64,000 nucleotides of DNA from an uncultured Pleomorphomonas sp. (GTDB lineage: Bacteria; Pseudomonadota; Alphaproteobacteria; Rhizobiales; Pleomorphomonadaceae): contig CALMMQ010000062.1 of the NCBI GenBank assembly GCA_937868725.1, positions 1 to 64,000 of the forward strand, read 5' to 3'. The position numbers were made by a program, and so were the translations under genes. The notes under the pieces are model-generated. The model saw nothing but the letters and a program-made list of their open reading frames with translations, made no database searches and had not been told where the DNA came from. This document shows positions 37,799 to 46,089 of the stretch, piece by piece (within the stretch, counting starts at the first letter, position 1; each line of letters opens with the position of its first letter).

Positions 37799-38707
37799 TC
37801 AGCCGACTTCGGCCGGCTCGACGACGGCCGGGCGGCGACCGACGCGGTAGAGCGCCAGACCGGCGGCGATGATGATGGCGGCGCCGATCAGCATCGTCGG
37901 CCGTGGCCGGTCGCCGAACACCAGGTAGCCGAACAGGATGCCCCAGAGCAGCAGCGAGTACTGGATGGGCGCCACCACGGCGGCCGGCGCCAGCTTGAGC
38001 GAGCGGGCGATGCAGACGTGGGCCAGCATGGCGACGACGCCGAGCATGGCCAGCAGAGCCGCATCGACCAGCGTCGGCGTCAGCCAGTGCGCCGGTCCGG
38101 TCACGAGGCCGCCGATCAGCGCGCCGATGGTTTGCCAGAACACCAGCACCTTGTCGGGCGTGCCGCGCAGCTGCCGGCTCTGCACCACCATCATGGCGTA
38201 GCAGAGGGCGCCGGCCAGCGACACCAGGCTCGGCCAGCCGAAAACGCCGCCCGACGGCGCCAGCACGATGACGACGCCGGCGAAGCCGGCGGCGATGGCC
38301 AGCCACTGGCGCCGGTCAACGCGCTCGCCGAGCAGCCAGGGCGACACGGCGGCGACGTAGATCGGGCCGGCGAGGTAGAAGGTCATGACGTCGGCCAGTG
38401 GCAGATAGGCGACGGCGGTGTAGAAGAACAGCAGTTCGGCGGTTGCCGTGACGACGCGGGCGAGCTGCAGGCGCGGCCGTTCGAGCACGAACAGCGACCG
38501 GCCGCCATCCCGAATCACGAACGGCAGCAGCACGATGAGCGGCGCAATCGACCGTACCAGCAGCACTTGCCCGGCGGCATAGGTCGCCACCAGCCACTTG
38601 CCGACGATGTCGTTGACGGCGAACAGAAAGTCGCCGAGCAACATCATGGCGATGCCGAGACCTATGGTCGAGGCGGTGGTGCGGCGAAGCCAGTTGGGGG
38701 CGGACAA
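37799..38707 (-). CDS. EamA/DMT-family permease
   Basis: About 302 residues with ten predicted helices in two EamA repeats, as in drug/metabolite exporters such as RhaT and YdcZ relatives. Segments FAVNDIVGKWLV and LAPAAVVAPIQYSLLLWGILFGYLVFGD mark the repeats. The substrate is unknown. CAGGAG lies 6 bases before a TTG at 38707, which I take as the start; an in-frame GTG at 38728 would add seven residues. It is divergent from the glycosyltransferase at 38983. Confidence 0.83.
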   Translation of the reverse strand: MSAPNWLRRTTASTIGLGIAMMLLGDFLFAVNDIVGKWLVATYAAGQVLLVRSIAPLIVLLPFVIRDGGRSLFVLERPRLQLARVVTATAELLFFYTAVAYLPLADVMTFYLAGPIYVAAVSPWLLGERVDRRQWLAIAAGFAGVVIVLAPSGGVFGWPSLVSLAGALCYAMMVVQSRQLRGTPDKVLVFWQTIGALIGGLVTGPAHWLTPTLVDAALLAMLGVVAMLAHVCIARSLKLAPAAVVAPIQYSLLLWGILFGYLVFGDRPRPTMLIGAAIIIAAGLALYRVGRRPAVVEPAEVG

Positions 38708-38982
38708 CCCGGTCTCCTGCGAGGTCACGGACGGCCGGAGTGGCCGCTGGCGAGAGCCGTATCCCGTGGACGCCGGCCGCTCAAGCCAAGATGTGCCGAT
38801 GCGAGGCGGCCGCGGCCAAATTCGCCGTTCCGGTCGAATTCAGCGGCCTTGAGCGCCCAGATTGAAGATATTTTTACGTCTTGTGCCGACATTCGGGGTC
38901 GGGCGCCGTCAGGCCGGGTCCAAGCGAGGGATTCGCACCAGGGGTAGCTTCATTGTCGGAAGAATCCGGCCAGGGAACAGTG

Positions 38983-40056
38983 ATGGCGCACCTCCGCATT
39001 CTGTTGCACATTCGGGCCTCGGGCGGCGGCGGAGCCGAGCGCGTTTTCGCGGCACTGGCCAACGAGTTCGCAGCGCGCGGTCATGAGGTGACGCTGGCTG
39101 TCGACCTGGCGATCGATGCCGACCAGTTGCTGCCCACCGTCGAGCTTGTCGATCTCGGGCCGGGCCACGTGCGTGGCGTGCTGCGCCTTGCCCGCCTCAT
39201 CCGGCGCGGTCGCTACGACGTGCTGATGTCCGGCGTTGCCGTCTCCAACGTCAAGATGACGCTGGCCAAGGTGCTGTCGCTGCAGCGCGTGCCGCTCATC
39301 TTGTCCTATCACGGCTTCCGCGAGTATCTGACCGGCCGCATCTCGGCCGTCGCCTACTATGGGCTCTGGGCGTTGCGGCCGTTCGCCGACAGATTCGTCT
39401 GTGTATCGCGGGCCCTCAGCCAGTCGCTGGTCGACATCTGGAAAGCGCCGGCCGAGCGCACGGTGTGCCTCTACAATCCCGTCGCCTTGCCCGCCGCCCG
39501 CGTCACCGCTGAGGACATCGCCGCCCGTCCGCCGGTGATCGGCGCCGTCGGTCGGTTGTCACCGGAAAAGGGCATGGACCTGCTGCTCGAGGCGCTGGCC
39601 CGCGTCAAGACGCCTGGGGCCAGCCTGTCGATCGGCGGCGATGGCCCGGAGCGGCGCCGCCTCGAGGCGATGATCGCCGAGCTTGGCCTCATCGGCCGCG
39701 TCCGCCTGTTCGGCGCCATCAACGGCCCGGACCTGGTGTTCGGCGCGGCCCGCGTCGCCGTCATCCCCTCGCGCACCGAAGCCTTCGGCATGACCACCGT
39801 CGAGGCGCTGGCCTACGGTCTGCCGGTGGTGGCCTGCGATTGCGATGGACCGCGGGAAATTCTCGATGATGGCCGTTTCGGCACGCTGGTGCCCATCGAC
39901 GATGCCGATGCGCTGGCTGCCGCCATTGACGCGGCACTGACGGCTCCGGCCGATCCGGCACCCGGCCTTGTCCGCGCTGACGAGTTCTCGTTGCAGCGCG
40001 GCGTCGATGCCTGGGAGGCGTTGCTCGTCGATGTCGTGGCGGAGCGTCGGCGCTGA
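38983..40056 (+). CDS. Glycosyltransferase family 4
   Basis: A 357-residue GT-B enzyme that transfers a sugar from an activated donor. The N-terminal acceptor half begins LRILLHIRASGGGGAERVF, the glycine-rich loop of GT4 proteins. The donor half has GAVGRLSPEKGMDLLLEAL and the E-x7-E motif in EAFGMTTVEALAYGLPVVA. No signal peptide or membrane helix is present, so it is cytoplasmic or peripheral. GGGA lies before the ATG at 38983. It converges on another GT4 gene and is the left edge of the polysaccharide locus. Confidence 0.92.
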   Translation: MAHLRILLHIRASGGGGAERVFAALANEFAARGHEVTLAVDLAIDADQLLPTVELVDLGPGHVRGVLRLARLIRRGRYDVLMSGVAVSNVKMTLAKVLSLQRVPLILSYHGFREYLTGRISAVAYYGLWALRPFADRFVCVSRALSQSLVDIWKAPAERTVCLYNPVALPAARVTAEDIAARPPVIGAVGRLSPEKGMDLLLEALARVKTPGASLSIGGDGPERRRLEAMIAELGLIGRVRLFGAINGPDLVFGAARVAVIPSRTEAFGMTTVEALAYGLPVVACDCDGPREILDDGRFGTLVPIDDADALAAAIDAALTAPADPAPGLVRADEFSLQRGVDAWEALLVDVVAERRR

Positions 40057-40062
40057 CCGGGC

Positions 40063-41256
40063 TCAGCGGGCCCGGCCGAGACCGCGATGGCGCTCGAACA
40101 GCTTGGGCATCTGCACGGCCACCGAATAGGGGCGCACCTTGGCGCGGATGGCCTGCGGATCGAGCCTGCGGCCGGCGATGGCCTCGGCCAGTTCTCTGAA
40201 GCCTTCGGCCATCTGTTCGGCCGCTTGCCCCCGGTCTTCCGGGCGCTCGACGAGAAAGCCCGACACGCCCGCTTCGACCAGCGGGTCGTACTGCTTGAGG
40301 CGGATCGCCCCCATGGGCCGGCCGCTCGACAGCAGTTCCAGCAGATAGCAGGGCATGCCCTCGAAATACGAGGTCAGGATGCCGGCGTGGCACGCCTGCA
40401 TGATCGCCGACACGCCGGCGGCGTTCTGGAAGCCGTGGCGGATGGTCAAGGGCGCGATGGCCGCGAACTCGGGGTCGCGCGCCGGATCGGACGTGCCGAT
40501 GTAGTGGAACTCCAGCTTGCCGTCGAGCTTGCCGGCCAGCCGGCGCAGCGTCTCGAACATCAGCGGCGGATCCTTGAAGGCGTCGAGGCGGCCGGCGAAG
40601 ACGACGCGGAACACGTCGCCGTCGGGGAAGGGCACGGCCGGAAAGCGTTCGGTATCGACCGAGACCGTCAGCATCTCCGCCTTGGCGGCCACCTTGGGCA
40701 TGTCGCGTTCGTAGCGGGCGATGATGTTGGGATTGACCGCCACCACCCGGTTGGCGAGGCGCAGCGCCACTTCCTCGTTGAGGCGGTGGATCCACCAGTA
40801 GCGCTTGATCAGGCTGTCCATCTTGTCGCCCTTGCTGCCCTCGCCGTGCACGAGCTGGACGACGGGGTGGCCGAGGGCCTTGGCAATGGTGGCGAATTCG
40901 AAGCGCTCGATTTCCGTCGAGGCGGCGTCGCCGGCGGCAAGGCGCCGGATGGTCAGGAAATGGCGCATCAGGCCGAGGGCGAAACGCAACGTCACCGACT
41001 GCGTCAGGCGCTTGGCCGCGGCGTGAATGGTCTCGTCGGCGATGTGCACCACCGGCAGGAAGTCGATGGTCCGGCCGTCGATCTCAAGCTTGACCGGTTT
41101 GCCGATCTCCATGTCGCCGCGCTCGTCCATGCCGACGAACAGCACCGAAAAGTCGTCCGGATAACGGCTCAGCATCAGCCGGACGTGCGTTTCGATGCCG
41201 CCGACCTTGGCGCCGCGCGGGTCGAGGGGATGCAGGAGGGTCAGGCGATGGGACAT
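40063..41256 (-). CDS. Glycosyltransferase family 4
   Basis: A 397-residue GT-B enzyme, the last gene of a four-gene leftward unit. The N-terminus LLHPLDPRGAKVGGIETHVR has the acceptor-side glycine loop. The donor half includes VVFAGRLDAFKDPPLMFETL and the region SYFEGMPCYLLELLSSGRPMGA, which replaces the E-x7-E motif with E-x6/7-E-type spacing. An insertion around residues 60-140 is rich in charged residues. It probably adds one sugar of the exopolysaccharide repeat; the sugar is unknown. Confidence 0.9.
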   Translation of the reverse strand: MSHRLTLLHPLDPRGAKVGGIETHVRLMLSRYPDDFSVLFVGMDERGDMEIGKPVKLEIDGRTIDFLPVVHIADETIHAAAKRLTQSVTLRFALGLMRHFLTIRRLAAGDAASTEIERFEFATIAKALGHPVVQLVHGEGSKGDKMDSLIKRYWWIHRLNEEVALRLANRVVAVNPNIIARYERDMPKVAAKAEMLTVSVDTERFPAVPFPDGDVFRVVFAGRLDAFKDPPLMFETLRRLAGKLDGKLEFHYIGTSDPARDPEFAAIAPLTIRHGFQNAAGVSAIMQACHAGILTSYFEGMPCYLLELLSSGRPMGAIRLKQYDPLVEAGVSGFLVERPEDRGQAAEQMAEGFRELAEAIAGRRLDPQAIRAKVRPYSVAVQMPKLFERHRGLGRAR

Positions 41257-41343
41257 GGCGGTGGTCCGCTCCGGCGGGCGTTGCGACTGCCGGGGGCAAA
41301 CGGGCAGCGAACAGAGGACGACTGGCGGGTTCGGTCGGCGGGC

Positions 41344-42204
41344 TCAGGGCGCGCGCTTGCCGATGCCCAGTTTGCGAGCCAGCGATCGCCCTGTCGATCG
41401 CGCGACATAGCGGAACAGGTAAAGGGCCGACAGCACGTAGCGCTTGAACAGCCGCTTGGGATCGTTGGCCAGGCGCCACAGCCATTCGAGGCCATACTTC
41501 TGCATGGCACGTGGGGCTCGATGCTCGCCGCCGCCGATGAAGTCGAGGGCGGCGCCGATGCAGACGAAGGTCACGTTGGGCGCCCACTGCCGGGCGAAGG
41601 CGGCGAAGGTTTCCTGCTTGGGGGCGCCGAGGGCGACAAAGCAGATGCGGGCGCCCGATACGGCGATGCGCGTGGCGGCGGCCCGGGCTTCGGTCCCGAA
41701 CGGGCTGAAGCCGTAGGGCGGCGCCTCGAGGCCGGCAAAGCGCAGGCCGGGGTTCTCGCGCGCCAGGATCAGCGCCGACTGCAACAGCACGTCGTTGCGC
41801 GTGCCGAAGAAGTGCACCGGCACGCCGGCGTTGGCGGCGGCGGCGCACAACGGCCGCACGAGATCGGCGCCGGTGACGCGGACGATGTCGGCGTTCTGCC
41901 GCCGGGCCATCCACACCACCGGCGCACCGTCGGCGGTGACGTAGGCGGCGTTGTCATAGGCATGACGGAAGGCGCTGTCGCGCTCGAGCTTGACGAGGTG
42001 ATCGAGATTGAGCGTGAACACCGTGCCGCCGACACCGGCCAGCGCCGACGCGATGATCTGGTCGATCAGTTCGGGCTGATGGCCGATATTGATCGCCGTA
42101 CCGTCGATGACGGCGATCGGCTTGGGAACCTCAGGCTTCCGGGGCTGTTCCCCCGCGAAGTCGGTGGGCAGTTGGGTCACGAGGTTTCCTGACAAGCTGG
42201 ACAT
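41344..42204 (-). CDS. WecG/TagA/CpsF-family glycosyltransferase
   Basis: A 286-residue GT26 enzyme of the family that adds N-acetylmannosaminuronic acid, ManNAc or glucose to lipid-linked glycans. Signatures are TLNLDHLVKLERD, ADGAPVVWMARRQN, VTGADLVRPL, and FVALGAPKQETFAAF. The C-terminal GLEWLWRLANDPKRLFKRY is typical. GGGAG lies 8 bases before the ATG at 42204; an upstream ATG at 42258 is also possible. A 211-base AT-rich gap separates it from the preceding gene, so it may have its own promoter. Confidence 0.92.
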   Translation of the reverse strand: MSSLSGNLVTQLPTDFAGEQPRKPEVPKPIAVIDGTAINIGHQPELIDQIIASALAGVGGTVFTLNLDHLVKLERDSAFRHAYDNAAYVTADGAPVVWMARRQNADIVRVTGADLVRPLCAAAANAGVPVHFFGTRNDVLLQSALILARENPGLRFAGLEAPPYGFSPFGTEARAAATRIAVSGARICFVALGAPKQETFAAFARQWAPNVTFVCIGAALDFIGGGEHRAPRAMQKYGLEWLWRLANDPKRLFKRYVLSALYLFRYVARSTGRSLARKLGIGKRAP

Positions 42205-42415
42205 GCTGGCGCTCCCGCCCGAGTGTCTCGGGTGAGCCGTGCGTTCGTCAACCATCATCTGCGCCCCTGGGGCTTTTGCTCGATGGCCGGCGGCTGCCGA
42301 CTTCTATTTCGTTACAGGCATGGCTTAGCGCAAGTCCCCTTCAGGCCACGTTTATTCATTAATTCAAATTGTAGCCAATGTCGGATTTGCCGGCTGAGCG
42401 AGGCCGGCGCGGCCG
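42205..42415 (-). other. AT-rich gap inside the leftward polysaccharide unit
   Basis: The stretch 42290-42390 is much richer in A and T than the surroundings. On the minus strand TTGCGC, 18 bases and AAATAG (around 42335-42306) could form a promoter for the WecG-like gene. No gene fits. Confidence 0.35.
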
Positions 42416-43453
42416 TCAAAGCCGCGACAGGCGGTCGACCACGGCGGCGCGATCGGCGGTCGCCGCCTCGTTCCAGCGGGCGATGTTGGCCGCCGCGGCC
42501 CGGGCGGCGGCGGCAAAGGCGTCGTCGGCGGAGAGGTTTCCGGCGATGGCGCGGGCGGCCTCCTCCGGACGCAGGGTGTCGACGAACAGGCCGGAGGCGC
42601 CGAGCACTTCGCGGAACACCGGCTTGTCCGGGGCGATCACCGGCAGGCCGGCGTATTGCGCCTCGAGGAGCGGCAGACCCAGCCCTTCGTCATGGCTGGT
42701 GGAAATGAAGGCGTGGGCGCTTGCCAGCAGGTCCCGCACCCGTTCCGGCGGCTGATAGCCGTGCACGATGACGTCGGGCAGGGCGGCCAGGCGTTCGGCC
42801 TCGCCGCCCCAGCCGGGGCGACCGACCAGATGCAGATGGGCATTGAAGCCGTGCCGTTCGCGCAGGCGATGGACAATGGCCGCCGCCGCCGCGAGGTTCT
42901 TGCGCGGCTCCAGCGTGCCGACGGCGATGAGGTCGAGCCGCCCGCCGAGTTCCAACCGGCGATGGGGCGAGGCGGCGGCGCCAAACACGTCGCGTACCAC
43001 CGGACGATAGAGGCCGATCTCGGCATCGGGCCGGCAGAAGCGGCGGACCTCGGCGCGCGTCGTCTCGGAATTGACGAGGAAGAACGGCAGCCGCTTGAGG
43101 CAGAAGCGCAGCGCCGGTGCCATGTAGAGGCGGGCGCGCCAGTTGAGTTCGTCCGGGCGGGTGATCAGGAAGCAGTCGTGAATATAGGGAATGACCCGCC
43201 GGCCGCCGATCAGCGTCAGCGGCATGGACGGTGGAAAGCCGGGACAGAGCACCACGGCGTCGCGGTCGGCGAAGAGCCGAGCCGGCAGGCCCAGCTGCTG
43301 GGCCGCCATCAGCCGCGCCGTCGAGCCACCGCTGACCGGCTCGAGGTGCAGCGGCGCCAGCGCCGCGTCGGAGAACAGCTCGATCGTGATGCGTTCGATG
43401 CCGGTGACGGTCCGGCCAAGATGGGTGTGGTCGACGTAAAGGCGCGCGGTCAT
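42416..43453 (-). CDS. Glycosyltransferase family 4 (mannosyltransferase-like)
   Basis: A 345-residue GT-B protein. The N-terminus MTARLYVDHTHLGRTVTGIERI resembles mannosyl- and rhamnosyltransferases of the WbpY/MtfB type. The donor half has AVGTLEPRKNLAAAAAIV, GRPGWGG, and the motif SHDEGLGLPLLEAQYAGLPVIA, with the two glutamates of E-x7-E. The stretch AAAARAAAANIA at the end is low complexity. It lies 19 bases after the gumC-like gene and shares its transcript. Confidence 0.92.
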   Translation of the reverse strand: MTARLYVDHTHLGRTVTGIERITIELFSDAALAPLHLEPVSGGSTARLMAAQQLGLPARLFADRDAVVLCPGFPPSMPLTLIGGRRVIPYIHDCFLITRPDELNWRARLYMAPALRFCLKRLPFFLVNSETTRAEVRRFCRPDAEIGLYRPVVRDVFGAAASPHRRLELGGRLDLIAVGTLEPRKNLAAAAAIVHRLRERHGFNAHLHLVGRPGWGGEAERLAALPDVIVHGYQPPERVRDLLASAHAFISTSHDEGLGLPLLEAQYAGLPVIAPDKPVFREVLGASGLFVDTLRPEEAARAIAGNLSADDAFAAAARAAAANIARWNEAATADRAAVVDRLSRL

Positions 43454-43472
43454 CTCGGCGGACAGTCTCCGT

Positions 43473-45929
43473 TCAGGCCCCGACAGGAGCGGCGCGTTCG
43501 CTGACCAGTACCAGGCCGGCGTAGCCGGGGATGGCTCCGGTCAGTTCGGCAATGGTGGCGCGCGATTCCGCGTCGGCTTCGACCACGGCCTCGGCCACCA
43601 CCAGCACGGCGTCGACCTTGCCGATCAGCGCCTCGAGGAGTGGCATCGAATGGTGGTGGCCGAAGTGCAGCACCAGCCGGCCGTAGTCGGCGGCGAGTTC
43701 GGTGATGAAGGTGGCGATGTCGTCGGCCCGGGCATCGATGCGCTCGGCCGAGGCGGCGCCGCCGACGGCGATGACGGTGATGTCGCGTTCGTCGGGGCAG
43801 ATGGCGATGTTGGCGGCGTCGATGCCGGCTTCCAGCACGTCGATGATGCCCGGCGGCACGTCGGTGACGTAGGCGGCGGTGAGCGGCAGCTTGTCGTAGG
43901 CGGCGTCGACCAGCAGCACGCCGGCCTTCTCCCGCGCTTCCACCTGGGCGAGGCCGTAGGCGACGGCGGCGGCGCAGACGCTGTCGGACACGCCGATGGT
44001 GGCCAGGCAGCCGGTCGCACCGGCGGCCGCGGCCACGGTGTCGATGAGCTTGCCGATGCGCGCTTCGCCCGTGGCGTCGGGCTTGCCGGCGGCAAGTTCT
44101 ACGGCGCTGGCCAGAACGTCGCGCGGCCGTCGCACGATGGTGCGGCCGAGCTTGTTGCGACCGCTTGCGGCGGTGTCGAGCTGGAGTTCGGCCAGCACCG
44201 GCACGCGTTGCGGCGCTCCGTTCCCCGCTTCGACCGGCGCCACGACGGTTTCGGCATCTGCGGCGACGGGTTGCGGTTCCTGGGTGACGACCGCCGGCGG
44301 CACGGACGCGGCGGCGACTTCCGGTATCGGCTCGGCGGCGACTTCCGGCGCTGGCTCGGCGGCGACTTCCGACGCTGGTTCGGCGGCGGCTTCCGGCGTC
44401 GGCTCGGGGCCTGGGGCAGGCGAGGGTGTGGCGATGGCAGCAGGCGGCGGCACCGGCACGACGATCGACGGCGACATGACCGCTGGCGCCACAGGCGCAA
44501 CCGGCGCGGCGTCGGTCCCGACGGGGATGGCGCGCGGCGCCGCCCGCTCGGCCAGTCGGGCAATCAGCCGCCGCCGGCCGCGGTAGACGGCCAGCGACAG
44601 CGCCAGGCCGAGGCCGGCGACACCGGCGAGACCAAGCACGATGGTCTTGCGCGGCGAATAGGGGGCGATGGGGGCGTTGGCCGGCACGATGACGCGGGCG
44701 TCGGACACCTGCGTCTTGGCCTGCAAGCCGATCTCCGCCGTGCGGGTCATGTAGTTGCGATACATGTCGGCGCGCAGCGTCGCTTCGTTCTCGAGCTCCT
44801 TGAGCTTGATGCCGGCCTGACCGGCCTTGGCCACCACGGCGGCGGCGGCGTCGACCGCCTGCTTGGCCGATGTCTCGTTGGCCAGCGCCACGTCGTAATC
44901 GCCGCTGGCGCTCGCCGACAGCGACTTCAGTTCGGCATTGATCAGGCTCTTGGTGCGGTTGACGTCGGCCTGGGCGGCGGCGAGGCGCGGATGGTTGGGG
45001 CCGAGCTGCTGGCTGAGGTCGTTGAGGGTGCGGACCGCCTGGGCGTTCTCGATCTTGAGCCGACTCATGAATGCCGAGTTGGCGGTGTCGAGGCCGCCAA
45101 GGTCGCCCGATTTCAGGGCGGCGGCAACGCCGTCGGCTCTGGCCCTGGCCTCACGCGTCTTGACCTGGGCGGCGACATAGGCGTCGTTGAGCTGGCGCAG
45201 CGTGTCTTCGTCGACGAGGTGGCCGTTGGCCGACAGCAGGCCTTCGTCGCGCTTGTAGGCTTCGAGCCGTTCCTGGGCGGCGCGGGCGGCATCGCGCAGC
45301 TCGTCGAGCTGGTGATCGATGAGCGAGCTCGCCTGGCGCACGGCGTCGGCCTTGATGGCGATCATGCCGTCGACGAAGGACTCGGCCACCGCCTGGGCGA
45401 TGCGGGTCGAACGGCCGGGATCGCTCGTGAACACGTTGATGTCGAGCACATAGGTCTGGTCGGCCCGCTCGACCTTGATCGCTTCGGCGAGCTTGCGGCG
45501 CGTGACGTCGCGGCTGCCGGAGAAGTCGCCGTCCTGCGTCAGGTTGAGGCGATCGATGACGGCGTCGAGCGTCGCTGTCGACTGAACCACATCGGCCTGG
45601 GTGTCGATCCAGAACGTGTCGATGCCCTGCACCGGCTGGGTGACGCCGGCGCCGACCACCTGCTTGTCGCGCGGATCGAGCAGCACGCGGGCCGTCGACT
45701 GCCACACCTTGGTTGCCACGCTGAGATAGGCAAAGCCGGCGCCGACAAACAGCGCCGTGACAAAGGCGATGAACAGCCACTGCCGCAGCAGAACGCCGAA
45801 CAGCAGACCAAGGTCGACGTCGCCATAGACCGGCTCCGGCACCGCCGGCGGCACGGGCGCGGCGGCCCGCTCGATCGGCTCGGGCGCGGGGGCTTCAGGC
45901 TTTTGCGGCTTGTGAAACAGTCTGAACAT
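43473..45929 (-). CDS. GumC/Wzz-type chain-length protein with a degenerate tyrosine-kinase domain
   Basis: An 818-residue polysaccharide co-polymerase. One helix near residue 55 (FIAFVTALFVGAGFAYLSVA) and one near 445 (IVLGLAGVAGLGLALSLAVY) frame a periplasmic Wzz domain with long coiled coils. The second is preceded by the proline-rich NAPIAPYSPRK. A cytoplasmic linker of Glu-Pro-Ala-Val octapeptides follows. The last 230 residues align by pattern with bacterial tyrosine kinases (GVLLVDAAYDKL as Walker A'; LVLHFGHHHSMPLLEALIGKVDAVLVV as Walker B, given here in part). Walker A is GVSDSVC instead of GEGKS, and no C-terminal tyrosine cluster exists. It probably regulates chain length without kinase activity. 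Confidence 0.88.
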   Translation of the reverse strand: MFRLFHKPQKPEAPAPEPIERAAAPVPPAVPEPVYGDVDLGLLFGVLLRQWLFIAFVTALFVGAGFAYLSVATKVWQSTARVLLDPRDKQVVGAGVTQPVQGIDTFWIDTQADVVQSTATLDAVIDRLNLTQDGDFSGSRDVTRRKLAEAIKVERADQTYVLDINVFTSDPGRSTRIAQAVAESFVDGMIAIKADAVRQASSLIDHQLDELRDAARAAQERLEAYKRDEGLLSANGHLVDEDTLRQLNDAYVAAQVKTREARARADGVAAALKSGDLGGLDTANSAFMSRLKIENAQAVRTLNDLSQQLGPNHPRLAAAQADVNRTKSLINAELKSLSASASGDYDVALANETSAKQAVDAAAAVVAKAGQAGIKLKELENEATLRADMYRNYMTRTAEIGLQAKTQVSDARVIVPANAPIAPYSPRKTIVLGLAGVAGLGLALSLAVYRGRRRLIARLAERAAPRAIPVGTDAAPVAPVAPAVMSPSIVVPVPPPAAIATPSPAPGPEPTPEAAAEPASEVAAEPAPEVAAEPIPEVAAASVPPAVVTQEPQPVAADAETVVAPVEAGNGAPQRVPVLAELQLDTAASGRNKLGRTIVRRPRDVLASAVELAAGKPDATGEARIGKLIDTVAAAAGATGCLATIGVSDSVCAAAVAYGLAQVEAREKAGVLLVDAAYDKLPLTAAYVTDVPPGIIDVLEAGIDAANIAICPDERDITVIAVGGAASAERIDARADDIATFITELAADYGRLVLHFGHHHSMPLLEALIGKVDAVLVVAEAVVEADAESRATIAELTGAIPGYAGLVLVSERAAPVGA
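44311..44406 (-). repeat. 24-bp tandem repeats encoding the Glu-Pro-Ala linker
   Basis: Four imperfect 24-base units encode an octapeptide series of the type EVAAEPxP between the membrane part and the kinase-like domain of the chain-length protein. Such repeats can change in number by slippage and so vary the linker length. Confidence 0.7.
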
Positions 45930-46053
45930 GGAACCGGCCGGTGTTTGCAGCTTGTTAACTATGACGGCGCGCACTTAAGGAAGCGTGAACGCTATCGGGC
46001 GAAATCGCGGCATTTCCGGCTGCTTGCAGAGCGGCGATTAACCCGTGCCCCTT

Positions 46054-46076
46054 GAGGATGAGGCCACCTCATCTTC
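46054..46076 (+). promoter_or_regulatory. Hairpin next to the vpsF ribosome site
   Basis: GAGGATGAGG pairs with CCTCATCTTC around a three-base loop, with one G-U pair. AAGGGA, the apparent ribosome site for the TTG at 46090, starts two bases after the stem. If TTG is the true start, the hairpin lies in the leader and could affect translation; if GTG 46045 is used, it is coding. Confidence 0.45.
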
Positions 46077-46089
46077 GAAGGGATTACCG

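Noticed and set aside
43650-46055. A long plus-strand frame opposite the chain-length protein
   Set aside because: Gly-, Asp- and His-rich shadow; the real gene has helices, coiled coil and the Wzz pattern.
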